Below, one piece after another: positions 16,380-23,167 of a DNA stretch of 33,472 nt. This DNA comes from Holophagales bacterium. Its GTDB lineage: Bacteria; Acidobacteriota; Thermoanaerobaculia; Multivoradales; Multivoraceae. The stretch is from the NCBI GenBank assembly GCA_009837085.1, contig VXUF01000139.1, positions 32,388 to 65,859 of the forward strand. Reading direction: 5' to 3'. The position numbers and the translations under genes are program-made. Numbering within the stretch: the stretch's first letter is position 1; the number at the start of each line of letters is the position of its first letter. The notes beneath the pieces were generated by a model. That model ran no database searches. It was given only the letters and a program-made list of their open reading frames with translations, and was not told the origin of the DNA.

Positions 16380-17504
16380 TTGAAGGCAACCGGACAGGAG
16401 CATCCCGAAGCGGTCCTGCGCATCGCCGGCCGCTTCAGGATCGGCGGTCGCGCAATCGCCGCGGTCGAACTGCGGGCGGGCCACATCAACGATTCGTTCG
16501 TGGTTTCCACCGCGAGCGGCAGGCGCTTTCTGCTGCAGCGAGTCAATCGCTACGTCTTCCCGAATCCGGCTCGGGTCATGGAGAACATCGTGCGAATCAC
16601 GCGCCACCTCGAACGCAGGCTCGGTCCGGAAAGCGCTCGTCGGCGGCTCACCCTGGTCCCCGCGGTGGATGGAGGAATGTGGTCCGAGACGGCGGCGAAG
16701 GAAGGTCCCGCCGACTGGTGGCGGATGTACGAGCTGATCGAGGACACGACGACTGAACTTCGGGCGTCCACACCGGAACAGGCCTTTCTCGCCGCACAGG
16801 CGTTTGGCCGCTTCGAGATGCAGTTCATCGATCTCCCTTCACCACCGCTGCACGAGACGATTCCCGGCTTCCACGCCACGCTGAATCGCTTCGAGGCTCT
16901 TGACCGGGCGCTGGCCGCCGCCAGGGCCTCCGTTGCCGGCAAGGCCAGACACCGGCAGGCCACCGCCGAGATACGGTCGGTCGCCGGCCACCGGAGTCTG
17001 GCTGCCGGGCTAAGCGGTACCGCTGCTCGGAAGTTGCCGAGGCGCACCGTCCACAACGACTGCAAGATCAGCAACATCCTGTTCGACCGGACGACGGGCG
17101 AAGCGCTGTGTGTCGTCGATCTGGACACCACGATGCCCGGACTGGCTGCTTACGACTTCGGAGACATGGTCCGCTCGATGAGCCACCGCGCCGACGAGGA
17201 CGCCCAGAACACGGCCGAGGCCCAGGTCGACCTGGAGCTCTTCGCCGCCCTGGCCCAGGGCTACCTGGACGGCGCCGGTTTCCTGACTGCGGCGGAGCGT
17301 CGCAGCCTGGTCGATGGCGCCCTGGTGCTGACGCTCGAGCAGGCCGTGCGCTTCCTCACCGACCACCTGGATGGCGACGTCTACTTTCGAGTCGAGCGGC
17401 CCGGCCAGAACCTGGATCGTTGCCGGGTGCAACTGGCGCTGCTCGAGTCACTACTGGCGCGCGACGGGGACCTGCGCCGAATCGTCGGAGGCGCAACCAC
17501 CTAG
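16380..17504 (+). CDS. Phosphotransferase resembling N-acetylhexosamine 1-kinase
   Basis: This protein of about 374 residues has the aminoglycoside-phosphotransferase kinase fold. Seen: a nucleotide-lobe start 'IAAVELRAGHINDSFVVSTA', 'RRFLLQRVNRYVFPNPARVM', the catalytic loop 'VHNDCKISNILFD' (D227 as catalytic base) and a metal-binding 'VVDLDTTMPGLAAYDFGDMV'. This combination resembles NahK, which phosphorylates GlcNAc/GalNAc at C1, more than drug-resistance kinases, but the sugar cannot be proved from sequence. The start is uncertain: TTG 16380 is the only standard candidate before the conserved region and has no clear ribosome site. It is divergent from the SPFH operon and convergent with the spondin-domain gene (stops one base apart). 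Confidence 0.8.
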   Translation: MKATGQEHPEAVLRIAGRFRIGGRAIAAVELRAGHINDSFVVSTASGRRFLLQRVNRYVFPNPARVMENIVRITRHLERRLGPESARRRLTLVPAVDGGMWSETAAKEGPADWWRMYELIEDTTTELRASTPEQAFLAAQAFGRFEMQFIDLPSPPLHETIPGFHATLNRFEALDRALAAARASVAGKARHRQATAEIRSVAGHRSLAAGLSGTAARKLPRRTVHNDCKISNILFDRTTGEALCVVDLDTTMPGLAAYDFGDMVRSMSHRADEDAQNTAEAQVDLELFAALAQGYLDGAGFLTAAERRSLVDGALVLTLEQAVRFLTDHLDGDVYFRVERPGQNLDRCRVQLALLESLLARDGDLRRIVGGATT

Positions 17505-18839
17505 TCAGAACGCTTCGAGGTCCCGCTTCCCGCTTACCTGCTTGGGCGGATTGTGGTAGGTCCGACTCAAACCGCCGACCGTATCCCTCACCGTGACCCA
17601 GTACTCCACGTCAGACAGGGCGCCATAGAACACCCAGTAGTGACCGTTCAGCACCCGGCCGTCGAGCACCTTGACGACCAACTCCAGGTTCGCCGGCTCG
17701 AAGAACCAGAACAGGCCAGCGTCGTCGGAGATCGTCACCGGGATGGCGCCACCGCTTCCGAAGTTGCCGGCCACGTCCGGATCGGTCCAGTGCACCTGGA
17801 CTTCGAAGCGTTGGCTCAGGCAGAGGAAGCTGTCGCCGGTCCGGCATGGGCCGCTGTAGTCACCCGTCGTCGCGCTCGCCCCTTCCGAGTACTGGGCACC
17901 CGTGCGCCCGTCCGCGCGCAAGCGGAAGGTGTACGGCGTTCCCGAACGAAGTCCCTCGATGCGGACCCGTCCGTCGCTCGCGTTCGCGGTCGTCAACTGA
18001 GCCCAGCCCGCCGTCTGGCTGCGTGCCTCCACGCTCAACAGCCCCCTCTCCGCGTCGGCCCATTCTCCCCGCCAGAACACGAGCACGCCCGAGTCCCCCA
18101 CCGGTTCCGCGGCGACATCACCCGAAAAGCGCGGCGAAGGTTCGTCCGCGCCGGGGTCTCCCGGTTCGACCGGCTTCTCGGGCACGAAGCGCTCGAAGCT
18201 GAGCCGCGCCATCGGTCGGTCCGTGAACTTGCCCACGCCCCGGATGCTCGTGATCGTGCCCTGCGGCACCGTCGCCGGGTTGTCGAGGGAGAACTCGGTT
18301 CCCTCCTCCGTGCCTGCGTCGTAGGGGAAGAGGTCGACATCCAGTACGTCGAGCCACCGACCCTGACTGTCGAGCAGCGAGCGTCCGGAAACGCCGACGA
18401 ACCAGTCCGGACTGGGGGCGATCATTGTCACCACGGTAACGAGCGGATACTGCCTGGTGGCCTCGAACTCGATCGTCGTCGAGGCGGTGCCGCCCCTCCG
18501 GGGTGTCTTCTCCAGCACCGCGAGGACATGCCGGCTTCGCTCCATCAACGTCCTCAGGTTGCGCTGGAGGCCCAGTTCGGCCACACGCTCCAGTTGCGGG
18601 CTCGCCGTGCCGCCGCGTTCCCAGAAGCTCACCTGATCGCTGTGCACCGCACCGATCAGGGGCGAGAAGTGCGCGCTTCCCGGCACGCCGCCGGGTGTCA
18701 CGCTACGCGTCCAGGTGCCGCGAAACGTCAGCCGGTAGCTGGCCGAGTCGTCTCCGGGGGACTGCGCCCACGCCGGAGCGGCCCAGCAGAACCAGACGGC
18801 GGCGGCCGCCAGCACCAGCTTCAGACGGAACGGCCACAT
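17505..18839 (-). CDS. Secreted spondin-domain protein with FN3 and C-terminal module
   Basis: This 444-residue exported protein has a signal peptide ending 'APAWAQS', then a spondin N-terminal-like domain (about 34-220: 'YRLTFRGTWTRSVTPGGVPG', 'AHFSPLIGAVHSDQVSFWE', 'PSPDWFVGVSGRSLLD', 'VDLFPYDAGTEEGTEFSLDN'). A fibronectin type III-like domain follows (about 238-328, 'GWAQLTTANASDGRVRIEGL'), then a C-terminal domain (340-444, 'DDAGLFWFFEPANLELVVKV') shared with the M14 peptidase. No catalytic motif is visible, so adhesion or matrix binding is the best guess. The ATG lies inside the end of the upstream gene (19-base overlap), so the two are coupled. Confidence 0.85.
   Translation of the reverse strand: MWPFRLKLVLAAAAVWFCWAAPAWAQSPGDDSASYRLTFRGTWTRSVTPGGVPGSAHFSPLIGAVHSDQVSFWERGGTASPQLERVAELGLQRNLRTLMERSRHVLAVLEKTPRRGGTASTTIEFEATRQYPLVTVVTMIAPSPDWFVGVSGRSLLDSQGRWLDVLDVDLFPYDAGTEEGTEFSLDNPATVPQGTITSIRGVGKFTDRPMARLSFERFVPEKPVEPGDPGADEPSPRFSGDVAAEPVGDSGVLVFWRGEWADAERGLLSVEARSQTAGWAQLTTANASDGRVRIEGLRSGTPYTFRLRADGRTGAQYSEGASATTGDYSGPCRTGDSFLCLSQRFEVQVHWTDPDVAGNFGSGGAIPVTISDDAGLFWFFEPANLELVVKVLDGRVLNGHYWVFYGALSDVEYWVTVRDTVGGLSRTYHNPPKQVSGKRDLEAF
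17508..17822 (-). other. C-terminal secretome domain, copy in the spondin protein
   Basis: About 105 residues from 'CLSQRFEVQVHW' to the stop. It matches the end of the M14 peptidase (10673-11005) in order and spacing: Cys-Leu start, 'GLFWFF', 'KVLDG', 'LN.H', 'WV..GA', 'V.DT..GL.R.Y.N'. The two nucleotide sequences are diverged, so this is an old module, not a recent duplication. Confidence 0.8.
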
Positions 18840-19534
18840 GGGTGAATCGGTTCCAGGAACGCCTCGATCACTTCACCGTCAGCCGCCAGACCGCCTGGTC
18901 CCCGTTCCGTTGCCAGGTCTTGATCACCGGCCTCCGCGGCCGACCCGAACCAGACGCCCATACGCATCCACTCGTCCTCGGGGCACTCGAACTCAATCAA
19001 CGTCACGAGGTCTCCGACTTGTTCCCCCGCGTCGTACAAGGTATGGCCGCGAAACGTGGCCCAGCGTCCGGTGAAGTCGCCCCGGTCCAGGTCGCCGCGC
19101 CCCAGGTTCTCGTCGATGTTCAGGTCCAGGCCCATCTCGCGGAAAGTCACCGACTCGCTTGTCTCGCCGTCGAAGAAGGCCCGCAGATCGTCGCCCCCTC
19201 CTCGCACACGCAGGTAGAAGAACCCCTCCTCTCGGAACTCTCCTTGCCAGGCGCCGTCTTCCGGTGGCCGGTCCGAGAAGACCGCCATCTCCAGGAACAA
19301 CGGAATCGAGATGACCGCCGCGGCGTGATAGCCGCCCGGCTCCCGCTCCGCGCCCAGCACCTCCAGCGCCCGGCTCCTGCGGCGGTCGGGATCCTCGTTG
19401 TCGGCGGTCACCTGCCGGGCCGTGCGAACGCCAAAGAAGACCAGCCCCGCCACCACGAGGACCACGAGGCCGAGGCAGCCCAGACAGCCCAGAAGACCGT
19501 AGAACCAGGGTGAACGGCCCGTCGACTCCGCCAT
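18821..19534 (-). CDS. Hypothetical single-pass membrane protein
   Basis: I do not recognise this 237-residue protein. Seen: a hydrophobic segment at about 12-37 ('FYGLLGCLGCLGLVVLVVAG'), a charged stretch 'DNEDPDRRRSRALEVLGAER', and a soluble domain rich in acidic residues and glycine with many aromatic/strand-like stretches ('GYHAAAVISIPLFLEMAVFS', 'GFFYLRVRGGGDDLRAFFDG', 'LVTLIEFECPEDEWMRMGVW'). The N-in membrane anchor would place the C-terminal domain in the periplasm. ATG 19534 starts just before the membrane segment; a longer frame to 19609 would cross the bolA start. It overlaps the downstream spondin gene by 19 bases, so both probably act together, and it is divergent from bolA. Confidence 0.75.
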   Translation of the reverse strand: MAESTGRSPWFYGLLGCLGCLGLVVLVVAGLVFFGVRTARQVTADNEDPDRRRSRALEVLGAEREPGGYHAAAVISIPLFLEMAVFSDRPPEDGAWQGEFREEGFFYLRVRGGGDDLRAFFDGETSESVTFREMGLDLNIDENLGRGDLDRGDFTGRWATFRGHTLYDAGEQVGDLVTLIEFECPEDEWMRMGVWFGSAAEAGDQDLATERGPGGLAADGEVIEAFLEPIHPCGRSV

Positions 19535-19539
19535 CCGGG

Positions 19540-19556
19540 CGACCGTAGCACGGTCG
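19540..19556. promoter_or_regulatory. Dyad in the bolA divergent promoter
   Basis: CGACCGT (19540-19546) and ACGGTCG (19550-19556) form a perfect inverted repeat around AGC. It sits five bases upstream of the last gap before the bolA start, spanning about -39 to -23 relative to the proposed start of transcription, where a repressor or activator could act on both divergent genes. The binder is unknown. Confidence 0.45.
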
Positions 19557-19566
19557 TCGACGCCGT

Positions 19567-19572
19567 TATGAT
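19567..19572 (+). promoter_or_regulatory. Candidate -10 of bolA (leaderless)
   Basis: TATGAT ends six bases before the bolA ATG, so transcription would begin at or next to the start codon and the mRNA would lack a leader. No ribosome site is visible, which agrees. There is no good -35; the dyad at 19540-19556 occupies that position. Confidence 0.45.
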
Positions 19573-19578
19573 TCGGGC

Positions 19579-19968
19579 ATGGCGACTCTCGGCCGTCCGC
19601 TCGCGACACACAGGGCTTCCGCGAAGGCGGTCGTTCGCGGCACGCCCCTGGAGCAGGCGATCCGCGACAAGCTCGAGCAGGCCACCGGCGCCGAGCGGCT
19701 CGAGGTGCTCAACGAAAGCCGGATGCACAACGTGCCCCCCGACGCGGAAACCCACTTCCGGGTCGTCGTTGTCAGCAGCCACTTCGAGGGTACGACGCGA
19801 CTCGGAAGACACCGCGTCGTGCACAGGGCCCTGGCAGAGGAACTCGCAGGGCCGATCCACGCTCTGGCTATCGACGCATTGACGCCGGCCGAATGGCGGT
19901 CCCGCGGCGAAAGCCGCAGCCTCTCGCCGGACTGCCGCGGCGGCTCCCGGTTCGACGCCGGCGACTAG
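19579..19968 (+). CDS. bolA: BolA family protein
   Basis: This 129-residue cytoplasmic protein has the BolA fold. Seen: 'IRDKLEQATGAERLEVLNES', 'HFRVVVVSSHFEGTTRLGRH' and 'RVVHRALAEELAGPIHALAI', with the conserved histidine in 'RHRVVHRAL'. BolA proteins work with monothiol glutaredoxins in iron-sulfur cluster handling and also affect cell shape and stress regulation. No glutaredoxin gene is in the window. The C-terminal 25 residues after 'LTPAEW' are longer than usual and unconserved. The start at 19579 lies only 44 bases from the divergent membrane-protein gene, and a dyad and a -10-like TATGAT fill that gap. The gene converges on the peroxiredoxin gene eight bases downstream, a redox-linked neighbour. 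Confidence 0.88.
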   Translation: MATLGRPLATHRASAKAVVRGTPLEQAIRDKLEQATGAERLEVLNESRMHNVPPDAETHFRVVVVSSHFEGTTRLGRHRVVHRALAEELAGPIHALAIDALTPAEWRSRGESRSLSPDCRGGSRFDAGD

Positions 19969-19976
19969 ATCCGCAC

Positions 19977-20633
19977 CTACGGCTGGGGCACGACCCGGAT
20001 GTACGGCAGAGGCTGCTGCCAGCCCTGGGGGTACTTCGCCCGCGCCGCCTCGTCCGACACCGCCGGCAGGATGATCACGTCGTCGCCCTGTTCCCAGTTC
20101 GCCGGCGTCGCCACCTGCTCCTTCGCGGTCAACTGCACGGAGTCGACCAGACGCAGGATCTCGGCGAAGTTCCGGCCCGTGCTCATCGGGTAGGTGAGAG
20201 TCGCCTTGATCCGCTTGTCCGGGCCGATCACGAAGACCGAACGCGCGGTTGCGTTGTCCATCGGCGTCCGGCCTTCGGAGCTGTCCCCGGCATCGGCCGG
20301 CAGCATGTCGTAGCGCTTCACGATGTCCAGGGTCGGGTCGCCGATCAGCGGGTAGTTCAGGGCGTGACCCTGGGACGCCTCGATGTCCTTCGACCACGCC
20401 TGGTGGTCCGACACGCCGTCGACGCTGATGCCGATCACCTTGCAACTGCGGCGATCGAACTCGCCCTTGAGACCGGCAACCGTACCCAGCTCGGTGGTGC
20501 AGACCGGCGTGAAGTCCTTGGGATGGGAGAACAGAACGCACCAGCCGTCGCCGATCCACTCGTGGAAGTCGATCTCCCCTTCCGTGGTCTGAGCGGTGAA
20601 GTTGGGAGCCTCGTCGTTGATTCTGAGCGTCAT
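19977..20633 (-). CDS. 1-Cys peroxiredoxin (Prx6 type)
   Basis: This 218-residue peroxidase reduces hydrogen peroxide and organic peroxides. The peroxidatic cysteine is C45 in 'SHPKDFTPVCTTELG', with the supporting Thr at 42. The long C-terminal arm ('STGRNFAEILRLVDSVQLTA', 'PANWEQGDDVIILPAVSDEA', 'GWQQPLPYIRVVPQP') is the Prx6-type dimerisation arm. No typical resolving cysteine follows. Start: ATG 20633 with GGAGG six bases upstream; a start five codons earlier is less likely. It is convergent with bolA and divergent from a sulfatase gene. On the - strand a TAGAAT near 20664 could be its -10 element, with no clear -35. Confidence 0.92.
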   Translation of the reverse strand: MTLRINDEAPNFTAQTTEGEIDFHEWIGDGWCVLFSHPKDFTPVCTTELGTVAGLKGEFDRRSCKVIGISVDGVSDHQAWSKDIEASQGHALNYPLIGDPTLDIVKRYDMLPADAGDSSEGRTPMDNATARSVFVIGPDKRIKATLTYPMSTGRNFAEILRLVDSVQLTAKEQVATPANWEQGDDVIILPAVSDEAARAKYPQGWQQPLPYIRVVPQP

Positions 20634-20677
20634 GTTGCCTCCGGTCACTGAGAAAGGTGATCATTCTATGAGCTTGG

Positions 20678-20707
20678 ACCGGGAACACAGCGAAGCGCGT
20701 TCCCGGT
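20678..20707. repeat. Inverted repeat in the peroxiredoxin/sulfatase gap
   Basis: ACCGGGAAC (20678-20686) and GTTCCCGGT (20699-20707) form a perfect 9-bp stem with a 12-base loop, in the 174-base divergent gap. It lies just upstream of the possible peroxiredoxin promoter on the - strand and could be a regulator site. The remainder of the gap shows only a TAGAAC six bases before the sulfatase ATG (20796-20801), a weak -10-like match. Confidence 0.5.
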
Positions 20708-20807
20708 TCAGGTTCATCGAAGAGGACGGGATGGGCCGAAACACCGAGCCTGCGAGGGGTTTCGGGGCGGTAGTCACGTTTCGGGCTGGTTGGGATAGAA
20801 CGAGCGG

Positions 20808-22571
20808 ATGCGGGGAGCAGCCATCCTGCTAGCTGCCATGGTCGCCGCCTCGTGCGCGGCGCCGGGCCCGAACCCTAGGCCCAACGTCGTCCTGTTCCTC
20901 GCCGACGACCAGGGCTGGGGCGACCTGAGCATTCATGGCAACACGAACGTCCGCACGCCGAACCTCGACTCGCTGGCGCGAGAGGGCGCTTCTTTCATCC
21001 ACTTCTTCGTCAGCCCCGTCTGTTCGCCGACGCGCGCGGAACTCCTGACCGGCCGCTACCACCCGCGGACGGGCGTCTACGCCACCTCCCGGGGCGGAGA
21101 GCGGCTCGACCTCGACGAGACGACGATCGCCGAGGTCTTCGATGCCGCAGGCTACGCCACCGCCACCTTCGGCAAGTGGCACAACGGTTCGCAGCCCCCC
21201 TACCACCCCAACGCCCGGGGATTCGACGAATTCTACGGCTTCACGTCGGGCCATTGGGGGCACTACTTCGACCCGTCCCTGGACCACAACGGCCGCGTGG
21301 TGAGGGGCAACGGCTACGTCACCGACGACTTCACCGACCGCGCCATCCGGTTCATCGAAGACCATCGAACCGAGCCTTTCTTCGTCTGGGTCGCCTACAA
21401 CACGCCCCACAGCCCGATGCAGGTACCCGACCGCTGGTGGGACCGATTCGAGGAGCTCGACCTGCCCCAACGCCACCGCGACCCCGAAAAGGAACATCTC
21501 GACCACAGCCGAGCCGCCCTGGCGATGACCGAGAACATCGACTGGAACGTCGGACGGCTGACCCAGCGCCTGGCGGAACTCGGTCTCGCCGACGACACGA
21601 TCGTCGTCTACCTGACGGACAACGGCCCGAACGGCTGGCGCTGGAACGGCGGCATGAAGGGTCGCAAGGGTTCAACGGATGAAGGCGGCGTCCGGTCTCC
21701 CTTCTTCGTGCGCTGGCCGCGTGCCATCGAGGCCGGCACGGTGGTCGATCGGATCGCCGGCGCCATCGACGTGTTGCCGACGCTGGCGGACATGGCCGGG
21801 ATCCCTCCCACGACAGCCAAAGCCGTCGACGGTCTCAGCCTCAAGCCGTTGCTCCTCCCGGGCGCGTGGTCGGCCGACCTCTGGCCTGATCGTCATCTCG
21901 TGAGTCACTGGCGCGGACGGACGAGCGTCCGCAGCCAGCAGTATCGACTCGACCACGACGGGCGCCTGTTCGACATGGCGGCCGACGCGGGACAGCAAAC
22001 TGATGTAGCGCTCCAGCACCCGGATGCCGTCGCGCGCCTGACGGAAACCCGCGCTGCCTTCATCTCGGAGGTACTGCCGGAGCTTCCGGACCAGGACGAC
22101 CGACCGTTTCCGATCGGCCATCCCGAACACGAGTCCACCCATCTCCCAGCTCGCGACGGCACCGCCCACGGTGCCATCGAGCGGTCAAGCCGCCACCCGA
22201 ACGACTCCTACTTCACCAACTGGACACGCCCCGAGGACGCGATCGCCTGGGACGTCGAAGTCCTCTCCGGCGGCCGCTTCGAGGTCGTTCTCTACACCAC
22301 CTTCGCCGAGGACGACGCCGGCGCTCTGGTTGAACTGCGGCTCGGCAGGCAGGCAGTGAGCGGCCGGATCGACCAGTCGCACGATCCACCGCTGGTCGGC
22401 ATGGACGACGACCGCGTTCAGCGCATCGAGTCCTACGTGAAGGACTTCAGGCCGACGGTCCTGGGCGAGATCGACCTCCAGCCCGGTCGGGGGACTCTCT
22501 TCCTGCGGGCGCCGGAGATTCCGGGCAAGCAGGCGATGGACTTCCGGCTTCTGGTTCTCCGCCGGCTGTAA
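20808..22571 (+). CDS. Type I sulfatase, lipoprotein
   Basis: This 587-residue arylsulfatase-family enzyme hydrolyses sulfate esters outside the cytoplasm. A lipoprotein signal ends in 'VAASC' (C16). Active-site features: metal-binding D33-D34 ('LADDQGWGDL'), the formylglycine signature C72-S-P-T-R ('SPVCSPTRAELLTGRY'), 'FGKWHNG' and 'YLTDNGPNGW'. C72 must be converted to formylglycine by a maturase; none is in the window. After about residue 420 there is an extra beta-rich region ('AIAWDVEVLSGGRFEVVLYT') that may bind the substrate. The substrate is unknown. The first gene after a divergent promoter; its ATG follows a -10-like TAGAAC closely and no ribosome site is visible. It is convergent with aroH. 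Confidence 0.93.
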   Translation: MRGAAILLAAMVAASCAAPGPNPRPNVVLFLADDQGWGDLSIHGNTNVRTPNLDSLAREGASFIHFFVSPVCSPTRAELLTGRYHPRTGVYATSRGGERLDLDETTIAEVFDAAGYATATFGKWHNGSQPPYHPNARGFDEFYGFTSGHWGHYFDPSLDHNGRVVRGNGYVTDDFTDRAIRFIEDHRTEPFFVWVAYNTPHSPMQVPDRWWDRFEELDLPQRHRDPEKEHLDHSRAALAMTENIDWNVGRLTQRLAELGLADDTIVVYLTDNGPNGWRWNGGMKGRKGSTDEGGVRSPFFVRWPRAIEAGTVVDRIAGAIDVLPTLADMAGIPPTTAKAVDGLSLKPLLLPGAWSADLWPDRHLVSHWRGRTSVRSQQYRLDHDGRLFDMAADAGQQTDVALQHPDAVARLTETRAAFISEVLPELPDQDDRPFPIGHPEHESTHLPARDGTAHGAIERSSRHPNDSYFTNWTRPEDAIAWDVEVLSGGRFEVVLYTTFAEDDAGALVELRLGRQAVSGRIDQSHDPPLVGMDDDRVQRIESYVKDFRPTVLGEIDLQPGRGTLFLRAPEIPGKQAMDFRLLVLRRL

Positions 22572-22580
22572 CCGCCCTGG

Positions 22581-23036
22581 CTAGTCTGAAGGGCGCTCCT
22601 GCCGCGCTTCGATCTGCCGGCGCAACTCCTCCAGTGCCGCGCGGTCGGGCCTCAGATTCGCGGCGCCGTGAATGTAGACATGCTCGATCTCTGAAGCGGC
22701 CGCCAGCGTGTTCCAGTGCAGCAGGATACGCACACAGCGATCCAGGCCGCCGGGCACATCCATCTCGTGGCCGCACAGCAGAGCGACATCTCGCCAGCCC
22801 ATCAAGCGCGCCGCGAGCGCCGGATACTCGGCTGTCAGGTCGGGGGTGGTGGTGAAGACGGCGCTCGCGACATCCTCCTGCTCGATTCCGTTCGCCTGGA
22901 CCATCCGCTCCAGCAGCTCGGCGGTCGCGGTGAGGATCAGCTCGCGGCTGGAGCCCTGAACCGTCGTCGCCCCGCGGACGCCGCGGCACACAAGATGCTT
23001 GCGACGCCAGGAACTCGTCTGCGGCCTGCGAGGCAT
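22581..23036 (-). CDS. aroH: Monofunctional chorismate mutase, AroH class
   Basis: This enzyme rearranges chorismate to prephenate for phenylalanine and tyrosine synthesis. Seen: 'CRGVRGATTVQGSSRELILT' (the conserved RGxRGATT start), 'VQANGIEQEDVASAVFTTTP', 'DLTAEYPALAARLMGW', 'LCGHEMDVPGGLDRCVRIL' and 'HVYIHGAANLRPDR'. These cover the AroH trimer active site, including the Arg after the start, Glu in 'HEM', the Arg of 'CVRIL' and the final 'YIHGAANLRPD'. The start is unclear. ATG 23036 gives about 151 residues; GTG 22991 fits the family start best; ATG 23096 is also open. None has a ribosome site. An aromatic biosynthesis gene between two sulfatases has no obvious functional tie. Confidence 0.85.
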   Translation of the reverse strand: MPRRPQTSSWRRKHLVCRGVRGATTVQGSSRELILTATAELLERMVQANGIEQEDVASAVFTTTPDLTAEYPALAARLMGWRDVALLCGHEMDVPGGLDRCVRILLHWNTLAAASEIEHVYIHGAANLRPDRAALEELRRQIEARQERPSD

Positions 23037-23167
23037 GGGAGCGAAGTGAGCGGTTACGATCCGACGCGAAGGGAAGCGGCGAACTGTACCAACCATCCAT
23101 CTGTCGCCGACCGGCGCTTCAGTACGCGTGTGCTCGCGGCGTCGCCACCTGCTTCGCGGCTGCGGCG

